From Streptomyces sp. NBC_01210 (GTDB lineage Bacteria > Actinomycetota > Actinomycetes > Streptomycetales > Streptomycetaceae): a stretch of DNA of 64,000 bases. The stretch is taken from contig NZ_CP108549.1 of assembly GCF_036010325.1 (NCBI RefSeq), positions 7,130,001 through 7,194,000 on the forward strand. Direction: 5' to 3'. The notes under the pieces were generated by a model. It made no database searches, had not been told where the DNA came from, and saw only the letters and a list, made by a program, of their open reading frames with translations. The position numbers were made by a program, and so were the translations under genes. How positions within the stretch are numbered: position 1 is the stretch's first letter; the number at the start of each line of letters is the position of its first letter. Shown one piece after another: positions 43,229-52,609 of this stretch.

Positions 43229-43240
43229 CCGCGGCTCCGC

Positions 43241-43278
43241 AGAAGTGCCCGGCACCGTTCGCGGTGCCGGGCACCTCT
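43241..43278. terminator. Terminator after xylH
   Basis: A perfect 13-bp stem (GTGCCCGGCACCG) with TTCG loop, extended by AGA/TCT pairs, lies 13 nt after xylH. Confidence 0.85.
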
Positions 43279-43393
43279 GTGTGTTCACCCGACTGCGTGA
43301 TGTACATCGCACCGCCCGGCGACCGGCGTCGCGGACGGAACACTAGACTCGACGGACCGGCAAGCTAGACCGCACAACTGCAAGGAGGCACGG

Positions 43394-45307
43394 GTGGCGC
43401 TGCTGACCCGCATCACGGGACCGCGCGATCTGGATCGGCTCAGCCCGGAGCAGCTGGACCAGCTGGCTGCCGAGATCCGGACCTTCCTCGTGGACGCCGT
43501 CTCCAAGACCGGTGGGCACCTCGGTCCCAACCTCGGCGTCGTGGAGCTGACCATCGCTCTGCACCGTGTCTTCGACTCTCCGAAGGACAAGGTTCTCTTC
43601 GACACCGGCCACCAGAGCTATGTGCACAAGCTGCTCACAGGCCGTCAGGACTTCTCCAAGCTCAAGATGAAGGGCGGCCTTTCCGGCTACCCGGCGCGTG
43701 CCGAGTCCGAGCACGACATCATCGAGAACTCCCACGCCTCGACCGTGCTCGGCTGGGCCGACGGCCTCGCCAAGGCCAACGAGGTACTGAAGAAGGACGA
43801 CCACGTCGTCGCCGTCATCGGCGACGGAGCGCTCACCGGCGGTATGGCCTGGGAAGCGTTGAACAACATCGCGGCCGCCAAGGACCGCCCGCTGGTGATC
43901 GTCGTCAACGACAACGAGCGCTCGTACGCCCCCACCATCGGCGGCCTCGCCAACCATCTCGCCACGCTCCGTACGACCGACGGCTACGAGCGCTTCCTGG
44001 CCCGCGGCAAGGACATCCTGGAGCGCACCCCCGTCGTCGGGAAGCCGCTCTACGAGACCCTGCACGGCGCCAAGAAGGGCCTCAAGGACTTCATTGCCCC
44101 GCAGGGCATGTTCGAGGACCTCGGCCTCAAGTATGTCGGCCCCATCGACGGCCACGACATCGAAGCCCTGGAGTCCGCGCTCGCCCGCGCCAAGCGCTTC
44201 GGCGGCCCCGTCATCGTCCACTGCCTCACCGAGAAGGGCCGCGGCTACCAGCCGGCCCTCCAGGACGAGGCGGACCGCTTCCACGCCGTCGGCAAGATCC
44301 ACCCCGACACCGGACTGCCGATCGCCTCCTCCGGCGTCGACTGGACCTCGGTCTTCGGCGAGGAAATGGTCAAGCTCGGCAAGGAGCGCGCGGACATCGT
44401 CGCGATCACGGCGGCGATGCTGCAGCCGGTCGGTCTCGACAAGTTCGCCAAGGCCTTCCCCGACCGGGTCTACGACGTCGGCATCGCCGAGCAGCACGGC
44501 GCGGTCTCCGCGGCCGGCCTCGCGACCGGCGGACTGCACCCCGTCTTCGCCGTGTACGCCACCTTCCTCAACCGCGCCTTCGACCAGGTGCTGATGGACG
44601 TGGCCCTGCACAAGTGCGGCGTGACGTTCGTACTCGACCGTGCGGGTGTCACCGGCACCGACGGCGCCTCGCACAACGGCATGTGGGACATGTCGATCCT
44701 GCAGTGCGTGCCCACCCTGCGGATCGCGGCTCCGCGCGACGCCGACCAGGTCCGCGCCCAGCTGCGCGAGGCCGTCCAGGTCGACGACGCGCCGACCGTG
44801 GTGCGCTTCTCCAAGGGCGCGGTCGGCCCGGCAGTGAAGGCCGTCGGCAAGGTCGGCGGCATGGACGTGCTGCGCCACGCCGACGCGGACCGGCCCGATG
44901 TCCTCCTTGTCTCCGTCGGCGCGCTCGCGCCGATGTGCCTGGAGATCGCCGGCCTGCTGGACGCGCAGGGCATCTCGACGACCGTTGTCGACCCGCGCTG
45001 GGTCAAGCCGGTAGACGAGGCGCTCGCGCCGCTCGCCGAACAGCACCGCGTCGTCGTCACCGTCGAGGACAACAGCCGGGCCGGCGGCGTCGGTTCAGCG
45101 ATCGCCCAGGCGCTGCGCGACGCGGGAGTCGACGTACCGCTGCGCGACTTCGGCATCCCGCCGCGCTTCCTCGACCACGCCTCCCGCAAGGAGGTCATGG
45201 CGGAGATCGGCCTGACCGCGCCGGACATCGCCCGCCAGGTCACCGGTCTTGTCTCCAGGCTGGACGGCCGGTTCGAAACCGAAGCGGTCGAGCCCGCCCG
45301 CGACTGA
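43394..45307 (+). CDS. dxs: 1-deoxy-D-xylulose-5-phosphate synthase
   Basis: This 637-aa enzyme makes DXP from pyruvate and glyceraldehyde 3-phosphate, the first step of the MEP isoprenoid pathway, with thiamine diphosphate. GTG at 43394 follows AAGGAGG. Visible motifs are [20 protein letters not shown] with the substrate His in [10 protein letters not shown], the ThDP motif [16 protein letters not shown], and the transketolase Glu/His segment [17 protein letters not shown] dyad hairpin follows the gene. Confidence 0.97.
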   Translation: MALLTRITGPRDLDRLSPEQLDQLAAEIRTFLVDAVSKTGGHLGPNLGVVELTIALHRVFDSPKDKVLFDTGHQSYVHKLLTGRQDFSKLKMKGGLSGYPARAESEHDIIENSHASTVLGWADGLAKANEVLKKDDHVVAVIGDGALTGGMAWEALNNIAAAKDRPLVIVVNDNERSYAPTIGGLANHLATLRTTDGYERFLARGKDILERTPVVGKPLYETLHGAKKGLKDFIAPQGMFEDLGLKYVGPIDGHDIEALESALARAKRFGGPVIVHCLTEKGRGYQPALQDEADRFHAVGKIHPDTGLPIASSGVDWTSVFGEEMVKLGKERADIVAITAAMLQPVGLDKFAKAFPDRVYDVGIAEQHGAVSAAGLATGGLHPVFAVYATFLNRAFDQVLMDVALHKCGVTFVLDRAGVTGTDGASHNGMWDMSILQCVPTLRIAAPRDADQVRAQLREAVQVDDAPTVVRFSKGAVGPAVKAVGKVGGMDVLRHADADRPDVLLVSVGALAPMCLEIAGLLDAQGISTTVVDPRWVKPVDEALAPLAEQHRVVVTVEDNSRAGGVGSAIAQALRDAGVDVPLRDFGIPPRFLDHASRKEVMAEIGLTAPDIARQVTGLVSRLDGRFETEAVEPARD

Positions 45308-45321
45308 CCCGTAGCGCCGAA

Positions 45322-45362
45322 GGGCCGGTTGGTTCACCCTGTATGGGTGGTCCGACCGGCCC
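45322..45362 (+). terminator. Terminator after dxs
   Basis: An 11-bp outer stem (GGGCCGGTTGG, one G-T pair) plus an inner ACCC/GGGT stem forms a stable hairpin 15 nt after dxs. Confidence 0.75.
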
Positions 45363-45450
45363 ATTCGCGTGAAATCCACCCGTACGGAGCCCTCTCGGAC
45401 CGCCGTTGTCCCAATCATGGCGATCACGACGAGTGCGTGGAGGTACGCCG

Positions 45451-46968
45451 GTGAGTACGCAGCAGGACACGGGACCAAGCGGAGACGGCCTGTTCCGGAC
45501 CAAGACGGTCGAACAGTCGATCCGTGATACCGAAGAGCCGGAGCACGCGCTCAAGAAATCCCTCTCCGCGCTGGACCTGACGGTCTTCGGGGTCGGGGTC
45601 ATCATCGGCACCGGCATCTTCGTGCTCACGGGCAAGGTGGCCAAGGAGACGGCGGGACCCGCGACGGCCCTCGCCTTCGTGGCCGCGGGCATCGTCTGCG
45701 CCCTCGCCGCGCTCTGCTACGCCGAGTTCGCATCCACCGTCCCGGTGGCAGGATCGGCCTACACCTTCTCGTACGCCTCGCTCGGCGAGCTGGTCGCCTG
45801 GACCATCGGCTGGGACCTGGTCCTGGAATTCGCCCTCGGTACCGCCGTGGTCGCGGTCGGCTGGTCGGGCTATGTCCGCTCGCTGATGGACAACGTCGGC
45901 TGGCACATGCCCGCCGCGCTCTCCGGGCCCGATGTGGCGGAAGGGTTCGGCTTCGATCTCCTGGCCTTCCTGCTGGTGCTGCTTCTCACGGTCATCCTGG
46001 TGCTCGGAATGAAGCTGTCCGCGCGGGTCACGGCGGTCGTGGTCGCCATCAAACTGACCGTGGTCATGATCGTGATCATCGCGGGCGCCTTCTTCATCAA
46101 GGCCGACAACTACTCCCCCTTCATTCCCCCGGCCCAGCCACAGGCCGCCGGAGCGGGCTGGGACGCCCCGCTGGTCCAGCTGATGTTCGGCTACCAGCCC
46201 ACCAACTTCGGCGTCATGGGCATCTTCACCGCCGCATCCGTCGTCTTCTTCGCCTTCATCGGCTTCGACGTGGTGGCCACCGCCGCCGAGGAGACCAAGC
46301 TCCCGCAGCGGGACATGCCGCGAGGCATCCTCGGTTCGCTCCTGATCTGCACCGTGCTCTATGTCGCCGTGTCGCTGGTGGTCACCGGCATGCAGCACTA
46401 CACGGAAATGTCGGTGAGCGCTCCGCTCGCCGACGCCTTCAAGGCCGTCGGGCACCCTGTCTACGCCGGAATCATCAGCTTCGGCGCCGCGGTCGGCCTG
46501 GTCACGGTGTGCATGATTCTGCTGCTCGGTCAGACCCGGGTGTTCTTCGCGATGAGTCGCGACGGGCTGCTGCCGCGGTTCTTCTCCGTCACGCACCCGC
46601 GCTTTCGCACGCCCTACCGGCCGACCATCCTGCTCGGCGTGATCATCGCGATCATCGCGGGCTTCACCAGCATCAACGAGCTCGCGACGCTGGTGAACAT
46701 CGGCACGCTCTTCGCGTTCGTCGTCGTCGCCCTCGGCGTGATCGTTCTGCGCCGCACCCGGCCCGAACTGCACCGCGCCTTCCGCACCCCCTGGGTGCCT
46801 TTCCTTCCGATCGTCTCGGTGGCCGCCTCGGTCTGGCTGATGCTCAATCTGCCGGCCGAGACCTGGCTGCGGTTCGCCGCCTGGATGGTCGTGGGCTTCC
46901 TGGTGTACTTCCTGTACGGCCGCAGCCACAGCCGTCTCGGCCGCCTCGGTCCCGAATCCGAGTACTGA
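45451..46968 (+). CDS. APC-family (cationic) amino-acid permease
   Basis: This 505-aa membrane protein starts at GTG 45451 behind GGAGG. It has about 12 to 14 segments and APC motifs: LSALDLTVFGVGVIIGTGIFVLTG, AGSAYTFSYASLGELVAWTIGWDLVLEF and FIGFDVVATAAEETKLPQRDMPRGIL. These fit the CAT-type cationic amino-acid transporters (Lys/Arg/ornithine). The substrate is inferred from the family. The gene stands alone between two terminators. Confidence 0.92.
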   Translation: MSTQQDTGPSGDGLFRTKTVEQSIRDTEEPEHALKKSLSALDLTVFGVGVIIGTGIFVLTGKVAKETAGPATALAFVAAGIVCALAALCYAEFASTVPVAGSAYTFSYASLGELVAWTIGWDLVLEFALGTAVVAVGWSGYVRSLMDNVGWHMPAALSGPDVAEGFGFDLLAFLLVLLLTVILVLGMKLSARVTAVVVAIKLTVVMIVIIAGAFFIKADNYSPFIPPAQPQAAGAGWDAPLVQLMFGYQPTNFGVMGIFTAASVVFFAFIGFDVVATAAEETKLPQRDMPRGILGSLLICTVLYVAVSLVVTGMQHYTEMSVSAPLADAFKAVGHPVYAGIISFGAAVGLVTVCMILLLGQTRVFFAMSRDGLLPRFFSVTHPRFRTPYRPTILLGVIIAIIAGFTSINELATLVNIGTLFAFVVVALGVIVLRRTRPELHRAFRTPWVPFLPIVSVAASVWLMLNLPAETWLRFAAWMVVGFLVYFLYGRSHSRLGRLGPESEY

Positions 46969-46995
46969 GCGCTCCCTTGCACGGCTGGATTCTCC

Positions 46996-47037
46996 CCGGC
47001 CCCGTACGTCCTGCTCCAGCAGTGGCTGCGGGGCCGG
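46996..47037. terminator. Terminator between convergent permease and NYN genes
   Basis: CCGGCCCC and GGGGCCGG arms with a 26-nt loop that has its own CTGC/GCAG pairing lie between the two convergent genes. Confidence 0.55.
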
Positions 47038-47072
47038 ACATTGTGCTTTCCCGGGTTTGACGGAGCGTTGCG

Positions 47073-47459
47073 CTATCCGCGCCTGCCCGGCGGCAGCACG
47101 GTCCGTGGGCCCACGCACTCCGCGCCGTACGCCTGAACCCGCCGACACAGCTCCCGGTCGGCCGTGACGACGACACACGCCCGGTCCGCCTCCCGCTCCG
47201 CCACAAGCTCCACGATCCGGTCGTCGCCGCTGCCGGGTGCCGACTCCACCCGCACACCGGGCACGGACTCCACTCCCTTGGCGGCGCCCTCCACGACGAG
47301 CACCATCTCGACGGGACCGGGCCACCCGGGAATCCCGTCAGCGGCAAGGCCGACGAGCCGGTCCCTGAGCCGCTCGGCCGCCCCGCGCCGGTCCCGCCAC
47401 CAGCCGTCGGGCACCGAGCCGACCACATTCGCCCCGTCGACGATCACCAGAGTCCGCAT
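47073..47459 (-). CDS. NYN (PIN-like) domain protein, putative RNase
   Basis: This 128-aa protein has the NYN/YacP-like nuclease pattern: an N-terminal strand with Asp (LVIVDGANVVGSVPDGWWRDRRGAAERL), a central acidic GSGDDRIVELVAERE, and VVVTADRELCRRVQAYG. The spaced acidic residues would bind metal for RNA cleavage. It lies 86 nt from the fadB-like stop on the same strand, with a hairpin between. Function is inferred from fold only. Confidence 0.82.
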   Translation of the reverse strand: MRTLVIVDGANVVGSVPDGWWRDRRGAAERLRDRLVGLAADGIPGWPGPVEMVLVVEGAAKGVESVPGVRVESAPGSGDDRIVELVAEREADRACVVVTADRELCRRVQAYGAECVGPRTVLPPGRRG

Positions 47460-47489
47460 ATCAGCAGGATGACAGGCCCTGGGACAGAC

Positions 47490-47526
47490 AGCAGCCCCGG
47501 CACCGAACGACGGTGCCGGGGCTGCT
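47490..47526 (-). terminator. Terminator of the fatty-acid oxidation operon
   Basis: A perfect 16-bp stem (AGCAGCCCCGGCACCG) and 5-nt loop lie 20 nt past the fadB-like stop. Confidence 0.85.
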
Positions 47527-47545
47527 GCTTGCTCGGGATCAGACG

Positions 47546-49672
47546 TTACGCCGGGACGCTCGCCACGCCCTGCGCCAGGAAGGTCTTGCCGTTCACGCGC
47601 TCGGAAACACCCTCGCGGTCCAGGTACGGCGTGATGCCGCCCAGGTGGAAGGGCCAGCCGGCGCCCGTGATCAGGCAGAGGTCGATGTCCTGGGCCTCGG
47701 CCACGACACCCTCCTCCAGCATCAGACCGATCTCCTGCGCCACCGCGTTCAGTACGCGCTCGCGGGTCTGCTCCTCGGTGAGGACGACATCGCCCTGCTT
47801 GAGGAGTGCCGCGACCTCCGGGTCCAGCTCCGGCTTGCCGGAGTCGTAGACGTAGAAGCCGCGCTTGCCCGCCTTGACGACCGCGGCCAGGTTCTCGGAG
47901 ACCGTGAAGCGCTCCGGGAAGGCGCGGTTGAGGGTCTCGGAGACATGCAGACCGATCGCGGGGCCCACCAGCTCGAGCAGGACCAGCGGCGACATCGGCA
48001 GACCCAGCGGCTCGATGGCCTTCTCGGCCACCTCGACCGGGGTGCCCTCGTCGATGACGTTCTGGATCTCGCCCATGAAGCGGGTCAGGATGCGGTTCAC
48101 GACGAACGCCGGGGCGTCCTTGGTGAGAACCGCGGTCTTCTTCAGCTTCTTCGCGACACCGAAGGCGGTGGCGAGGGCCGCGTCGTCCGTCTTCTCGCCG
48201 CGGACGATCTCCAGCAGCGGGAGGATCGCGACCGGGTTGAAGAAGTGGAAGCCGACCACGCGCTCCGGGTGCTGGAGCTTGGACGCCATCTCGGTGACCG
48301 ACAGCGAGGAGGTGTTGGTGGCGAGGATCGCGTGCGCCGGGGCGACCGCCTCGACCTCCGCGAACACCTGCTGCTTGACGCCGATCTCCTCGAAGACGGC
48401 CTCGATGATGAAGTCGGCGTCGGAGAAGCCCTCGGCCTTGTCCAGCACACCGCTGACCAGGCCCTTGAGGCGGTTGGCCTTGTCCTGGTTGATTCGGCCC
48501 TTGCCGAGCAGCTTCTCGATCTCGGCGTGGACGTAGCCCACACCCTTGTCGACGCGCTCCTGGTCGATGTCGGTCAGCACGACCGGCACCTCGAGGCGGC
48601 GCAGGAAGAGCAGGGCCAGCTGCGAGGCCATCAGACCGGCGCCCACGACGCCGACCTTGGTGACCGGGCGAGCCAGGGACTTGTCCGGGGCGCCGGCAGG
48701 GCGCTTGCCGCGCTTCTGCACCAGGTTGAAGGCGTAGATGCCGGAGCGCAGCTCGCCACCCATGATCAGGTCCGCGAGCGCGGTGTCCTCGGCGTCGAAG
48801 CCGGCCTGCAGGTCACCGTCCTTGGCGGCGGCGATGATGTCCAGCGCGCGGTACGCAGCCGGGGCGGCGCCGTGCACCTTGGAGTCGGCGACGAAGCGGC
48901 CGCGCGCCACGGCGTCGTCCCAGGCCTGACCGCGGTCGACCTCGGGCCGCGCGACAACGATCTCGCCCTTGAGTACGGACGCCGTCCAGATCAGCGACTG
49001 CTCGAGGAAGTCGGCGCCCTCGAAGATCGCGTCGGCGATACCGAGCTCGAAGACCTGCTTGCCCTTGAGCTGCTTGTTCTGGTTGAGCGAGTTCTCGATG
49101 ATGACCGAGACGGCCTTGTCCGCGCCGATCAGGTTCGGCAGCACTGCGCAGCCGCCCCAGCCCGGGACGAGACCGAGGAAGACCTCGGGCAGCGAGAAGG
49201 CGGGGATCGCCTGGGAGACGGTGCGGTACGAGCAGTGCAGACCGACCTCGACACCGCCGCCCATCGCCGCGCCGTTGTAGTACGCGAAGGTGGGGACGGC
49301 CAGCGCCGAGAGGCGCTTGAAGACGTCGTGGCCACCCTTGCCGATGGCGAGCGCGTCGGAGTGCTGCTTGAGCAGCTCGACGCCCTTGAGGTCGGCGCCG
49401 ACCGCGAAGATGAACGGCTTGCCGGTGATGCCGACGCCGACGATCGTGCCCTCGGCCGCCTCCTTCTCGACCTGGTCGATGGCGGCGTTCAGGTTCGCCA
49501 GCGACTGGGGGCCGAAGGTGGTCGGCTTGGTGTGGTCCAGGCCGTTGTCCAGCGTGATGAGGGCGAACGTGCCCGCGCCGGACGGGAGGTCGAGGTGGCG
49601 TACGTGCGCCTGCGTGACGACCTCGTCGGGGAAGAGCTCGGCGGCGCCCTTCAGGAGTTCGGTGGTGCTCAC
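47546..49672 (-). CDS. fadB: Fatty-acid oxidation multienzyme: enoyl-CoA hydratase / 3-hydroxyacyl-CoA dehydrogenase
   Basis: This 708-aa fusion starts at GTG 49672, overlapping the thiolase stop (GTGA). The N-terminal crotonase half has GADLKGVELL, YNGAAMGGGVEVGLHCSYRT (oxyanion hole) and PEVFLGLVPGWGG with the second catalytic acid. The C-terminal half has the NAD motif VGVVGAGLMASQLALLF, ATNTSSLSVTEMA, and VGFHFFNPV with the catalytic His. It performs hydration and dehydrogenation of beta-oxidation; the thiolase finishes the cycle. The start further upstream is an overlap artefact. Confidence 0.95.
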   Translation of the reverse strand: MSTTELLKGAAELFPDEVVTQAHVRHLDLPSGAGTFALITLDNGLDHTKPTTFGPQSLANLNAAIDQVEKEAAEGTIVGVGITGKPFIFAVGADLKGVELLKQHSDALAIGKGGHDVFKRLSALAVPTFAYYNGAAMGGGVEVGLHCSYRTVSQAIPAFSLPEVFLGLVPGWGGCAVLPNLIGADKAVSVIIENSLNQNKQLKGKQVFELGIADAIFEGADFLEQSLIWTASVLKGEIVVARPEVDRGQAWDDAVARGRFVADSKVHGAAPAAYRALDIIAAAKDGDLQAGFDAEDTALADLIMGGELRSGIYAFNLVQKRGKRPAGAPDKSLARPVTKVGVVGAGLMASQLALLFLRRLEVPVVLTDIDQERVDKGVGYVHAEIEKLLGKGRINQDKANRLKGLVSGVLDKAEGFSDADFIIEAVFEEIGVKQQVFAEVEAVAPAHAILATNTSSLSVTEMASKLQHPERVVGFHFFNPVAILPLLEIVRGEKTDDAALATAFGVAKKLKKTAVLTKDAPAFVVNRILTRFMGEIQNVIDEGTPVEVAEKAIEPLGLPMSPLVLLELVGPAIGLHVSETLNRAFPERFTVSENLAAVVKAGKRGFYVYDSGKPELDPEVAALLKQGDVVLTEEQTRERVLNAVAQEIGLMLEEGVVAEAQDIDLCLITGAGWPFHLGGITPYLDREGVSERVNGKTFLAQGVASVPA

Positions 49673-50889
49673 TTGGTGCCTCCGTCGAAGTGCGGGTTCT
49701 CCCAGATGACCGTCGCGCCCATGCCGAAGCCGACGCACATGGTGGTCAGGCCGTAGCGGACGTGCGGCTGCTCCTCGAACTGGCGGGCCAGCTGCGTCAT
49801 CAGGCGGACACCGGAGGAAGCCAGCGGGTGGCCGTACGCGATGGCGCCGCCGTACTGGTTGACGCGCGCGTCGTCGTCCGCGATGCCGTAGTGCTCGAGG
49901 AAGGCCAGCACCTGGACGGCGAAGGCCTCGTTGATCTCGAACAGGCCGATGTCGTCGATGGACAGACCCGCCTTGGCGAGGGCCTTCTCGGTCGACGGGA
50001 TCGGACCGTAGCCCATGACCTCGGGCTCGACACCGGCGTACGCGAACGACACGAGCCGCATCTTGACCGGCAGGCCCAGCTCGCGCGCGACGTCCTCGGA
50101 GGCGAGGAGGGAGGCGGTGGCGCCGTCGTTGAGACCGGCGGCGTTACCGGCGGTGACCCGGCCGTGCGCGCGGAAGGGGGTCTTCAGGCCCGCGAGCGAC
50201 TCCAGGGTCGTGCCCGGACGCATCGGCTCGTCGGCCGTGGCCAGGCCCCAACCGGTCTCGCCCGCTTCCGCGTTGGTGCGACGTACGGAGACCGGCACCA
50301 GGTCCTGCTGGATCTTGCCGTTGGCGTACGCCTTCGCGGCCTTCTCCTGCGAGCGCACGGCGTACTCGTCGGTGCGCTGCTTGGTGATGGTCGGGTAGCG
50401 GTCGTGCAGGTTCTCGGCGGTCATACCCATGAAGAGGGCGGACTCGTCGACGAGCTTCTCGCTCACGAACCGCGGGTTCGGGTCGACGCCCTCGCCCATG
50501 GGGTGACGGCCCATGTGCTCGACACCGCCGGCGATCACGACGTCGTACGCGCCGAAGGCGATGGAGCCGGCGGTCGTCGTCACGGCAGTCATCGCGCCTG
50601 CGCACATGCGGTCGATGGAGTAGCCGGGGACGGACTGCGGCAGACCCGCGAGGATGCCGGCGGTGCGGCCAAGGGTGAGGCCCTGGTCACCGATCTGCGT
50701 GGTCGCGGCGATCGCGACTTCGTCGATCTTGGCGGGGTCGAGGTCCGGGTTGCGGCGCAGCAGCTCCCGGATCGCCTTCACGACGAGATCATCGGCCCGG
50801 GTCTCGTGGTAAATGCCCTTCGGGCCCGCCTTGCCGAACGGGGTGCGGACGCCGTCGACGAAGACGACGTCCCTGACGGTACGAGGCAC
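49669..50889 (-). CDS. fadA: Acetyl-CoA acyltransferase (thiolase), beta-oxidation
   Basis: This 406-aa thiolase starts at GTG 50889 behind GGAGGAG. It has the acyl-enzyme Cys in SIDRMCAGAMTAV, the NEAFAVQ motif, GGAIAYGHPLASSG with the catalytic His, and CVGFGMG with the second Cys. It cleaves 3-ketoacyl-CoA. It is translationally coupled to the fadB-like gene. A huge open frame continuing to 52197 is an upstream artefact across the repeat and RNase D. Confidence 0.95.
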   Translation of the reverse strand: MPRTVRDVVFVDGVRTPFGKAGPKGIYHETRADDLVVKAIRELLRRNPDLDPAKIDEVAIAATTQIGDQGLTLGRTAGILAGLPQSVPGYSIDRMCAGAMTAVTTTAGSIAFGAYDVVIAGGVEHMGRHPMGEGVDPNPRFVSEKLVDESALFMGMTAENLHDRYPTITKQRTDEYAVRSQEKAAKAYANGKIQQDLVPVSVRRTNAEAGETGWGLATADEPMRPGTTLESLAGLKTPFRAHGRVTAGNAAGLNDGATASLLASEDVARELGLPVKMRLVSFAYAGVEPEVMGYGPIPSTEKALAKAGLSIDDIGLFEINEAFAVQVLAFLEHYGIADDDARVNQYGGAIAYGHPLASSGVRLMTQLARQFEEQPHVRYGLTTMCVGFGMGATVIWENPHFDGGTK

Positions 50890-51053
50890 GATGGCTCTCC
50901 TCCAGGGTGCGGGGTGGCACTGCTGCGGGCACGCGCCTAAGCGCGCGCTTCCTCCGCTCATGCTACTTGCGGGTAACCACCCTGCCCACCCCCTGCGCCG
51001 GGAGCGGCGAACGTCACACGAGGTTCGGGGCGGGGTGCGCCTGCGGAGGGCTG

Positions 51054-51237
51054 TTCCCCACCCCGCCCCTTCCCGAGCCGGGGCTCCGCCCCAGACCCCG
51101 CGCCTCAGTCGCCGGCGGGGCTGATTGTGTGGCTGGGCCGCATGTTCAGCCCGTCCGGCGCTTGAGGACATGCGACCGAAGGTCGCATACGGGGTCTGGG
51201 GGCTTGCCCCCAGTTCGGGAAGGGGCGGGGTGGGGAA
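51054..51237. repeat. Nested inverted-repeat element (Streptomyces intergenic repeat)
   Basis: Outer perfect 23-bp arms (51054-51076 and 51215-51237) enclose 12-bp arms (51089-51100 and 51190-51201), a 15-bp pair with one mismatch (51110-51124 and 51146-51160) and a small hairpin TGCGACC-GAA-GGTCGCA. It fills most of the gap between RNase D and thiolase. GTCCGGCGCTTGAGGA in the middle is, from memory, a sequence scattered widely in Streptomyces intergenic DNA, which suggests a dispersed MITE-like or terminator element. Confidence 0.8.
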
Positions 51238-51257
51238 GAACAAGCCCGCCGCAGGCG

Positions 51258-52532
51258 TCAGGCCGAGGCCGTCAGCGCGCGCGTGAGGAGCGGCGCCACC
51301 TGCTCGATCTGCCAGCGGCGCGCGCCGTACGAGGCCAGGGCCTCTGCCACGGCGTCCTCGCCGATTTCCGCCGGCGGCTCCCAGCAGACCCGCCGCACCG
51401 TGTCCGGCGTGATCAGGTTCTCCTGCGGCAGGTTGAGCTCCTCCGCGAGTGCGGAGACCGCGGCGCGTGCCGCGGAGAGCCGGGCCGCGGCCGCCGGGTC
51501 CTTGTCCGCCCAGGAACGGGGCGGCGGCGGACCGTTCAGCGGCTGGCCGGGCTGCGGCAGCTCGGCGTCGGGGAGCACCTTGGCCCGGTCCACGGCCGCC
51601 TGCCACTGCTCCAGCTGACGCCGTCCCATTCGGTGGCCGAAGCCGGGCAGTGCGGTCAGCGTCTGGAGGTTCGCCGGCACCGCGAGCGCCGCCTCGACGA
51701 TCGCGGAGTCGCTCAGCACCTTGCCCGGCGACACATCGCGTCGCTGGGCGACCTTGTCGCGGGCCGTCCACAGCTCCCGTACGACGGCCATCTGACGGCG
51801 GCGGCGCACCTTGTGCATCCCGGACGTACGACGCCAGGGGTCCTTGCGCGGCGGGGCCGGCGGTGCCGCGGCGATCGCGTCGAACTCCTGGCGGGCCCAC
51901 TCCAGCTTGCCCTGCCGGTCCAGCTCCTTCTCCAGCGCGTCGCGCAGATCCACCAGCAGCTCCACATCGAGCGCGGCGTAGCGCAGCCAGGGCTCGGGCA
52001 GCGGGCGGGTTGACCAGTCGACGGCCGAGTGGCCCTTCTCCAGGGCGTAGCCGAGTACGGACTCGACCATCGCGCCGAGCCCGACCCGCGGGAAGCCCGC
52101 AAGCCGCCCGGCCAGCTCGGTGTCGAAGAGCCGGGTCGGGATCATGCCTATTTCGCGCAGGCACGGGAGGTCCTGGGTTGCCGCGTGCAGGATCCACTCA
52201 GCACCGGCGAGCACCTCGTCGAGCCCCGAGAGGTCGGGACAGCCCACGGGGTCGATCAGCGCGGTGCCCGCGCCCTCCCGCCGCAGCTGTACGAGATAGG
52301 CCCGCTGGCCGTACCGGTAGCCGGACGCGCGCTCGGCGTCGACGGCGACGGGGCCGGTACCCCTGGCGAAGGCGTCGATCACTGCGGCGAGGGCATCGTC
52401 GGTGGCCACCACCGGTGGAATGCCTTCACGGGGCTCCAGCAAGGGAATCGGCGCCGGTTCGACGTCGTCCGGGGGAGCGCCCCCGGTGGTTCGCAGTGCT
52501 GTCTCTGCTGCGGTCTCTTGGGCGTCGGTCAC
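51258..52532 (-). CDS. rnd: Ribonuclease D (3'-5' exoribonuclease with HRDC domains)
   Basis: This 424-aa protein has the DEDD exonuclease domain (VAVDAERASGYRYGQRAYLVQLRR; HAATQDLPCLREIG; YAALDVELLVDL) and a C-terminal HRDC region (RRDVSPGKVLSDSAIVEAAL, LPGFGHRMGRRQLEQWQ) for RNA binding. It trims 3' ends of tRNA and other stable RNAs. It starts at GTG 52532; the ribosome site is weak. A perfect palindrome separates it from the response regulator upstream. Confidence 0.92.
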   Translation of the reverse strand: MTDAQETAAETALRTTGGAPPDDVEPAPIPLLEPREGIPPVVATDDALAAVIDAFARGTGPVAVDAERASGYRYGQRAYLVQLRREGAGTALIDPVGCPDLSGLDEVLAGAEWILHAATQDLPCLREIGMIPTRLFDTELAGRLAGFPRVGLGAMVESVLGYALEKGHSAVDWSTRPLPEPWLRYAALDVELLVDLRDALEKELDRQGKLEWARQEFDAIAAAPPAPPRKDPWRRTSGMHKVRRRRQMAVVRELWTARDKVAQRRDVSPGKVLSDSAIVEAALAVPANLQTLTALPGFGHRMGRRQLEQWQAAVDRAKVLPDAELPQPGQPLNGPPPPRSWADKDPAAAARLSAARAAVSALAEELNLPQENLITPDTVRRVCWEPPAEIGEDAVAEALASYGARRWQIEQVAPLLTRALTASA

Positions 52533-52559
52533 GTGTCAAGGGTATCCGTCAACGGACGG

Positions 52560-52591
52560 CGCCCGTCGACGGAACGTTCCGTCGACGGGCG
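52560..52591. terminator. 32-bp perfect palindrome between response regulator and RNase D
   Basis: The 16-bp half CGCCCGTCGACGGAAC is followed directly by its exact complement, with no loop. It lies 18 nt past the response regulator stop and 28 nt before RNase D. A terminator is likely; a dyad operator for RNase D is the alternative. Confidence 0.6.
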
Positions 52592-52609
52592 TGAAGAAAT
52601 GTAGAGCGG

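Noticed and set aside
43343..45046. 567-aa minus-strand frame opposite dxs
   Set aside because: Shadow of the dxs coding pattern without motif.
49669..52197. 842-aa frame that would fuse RNase D-like shadow sequence to thiolase
   Set aside because: Only the part from GTG 50889 shows thiolase similarity and has a ribosome site; the rest crosses an inverted-repeat element and is out of frame with RNase D.
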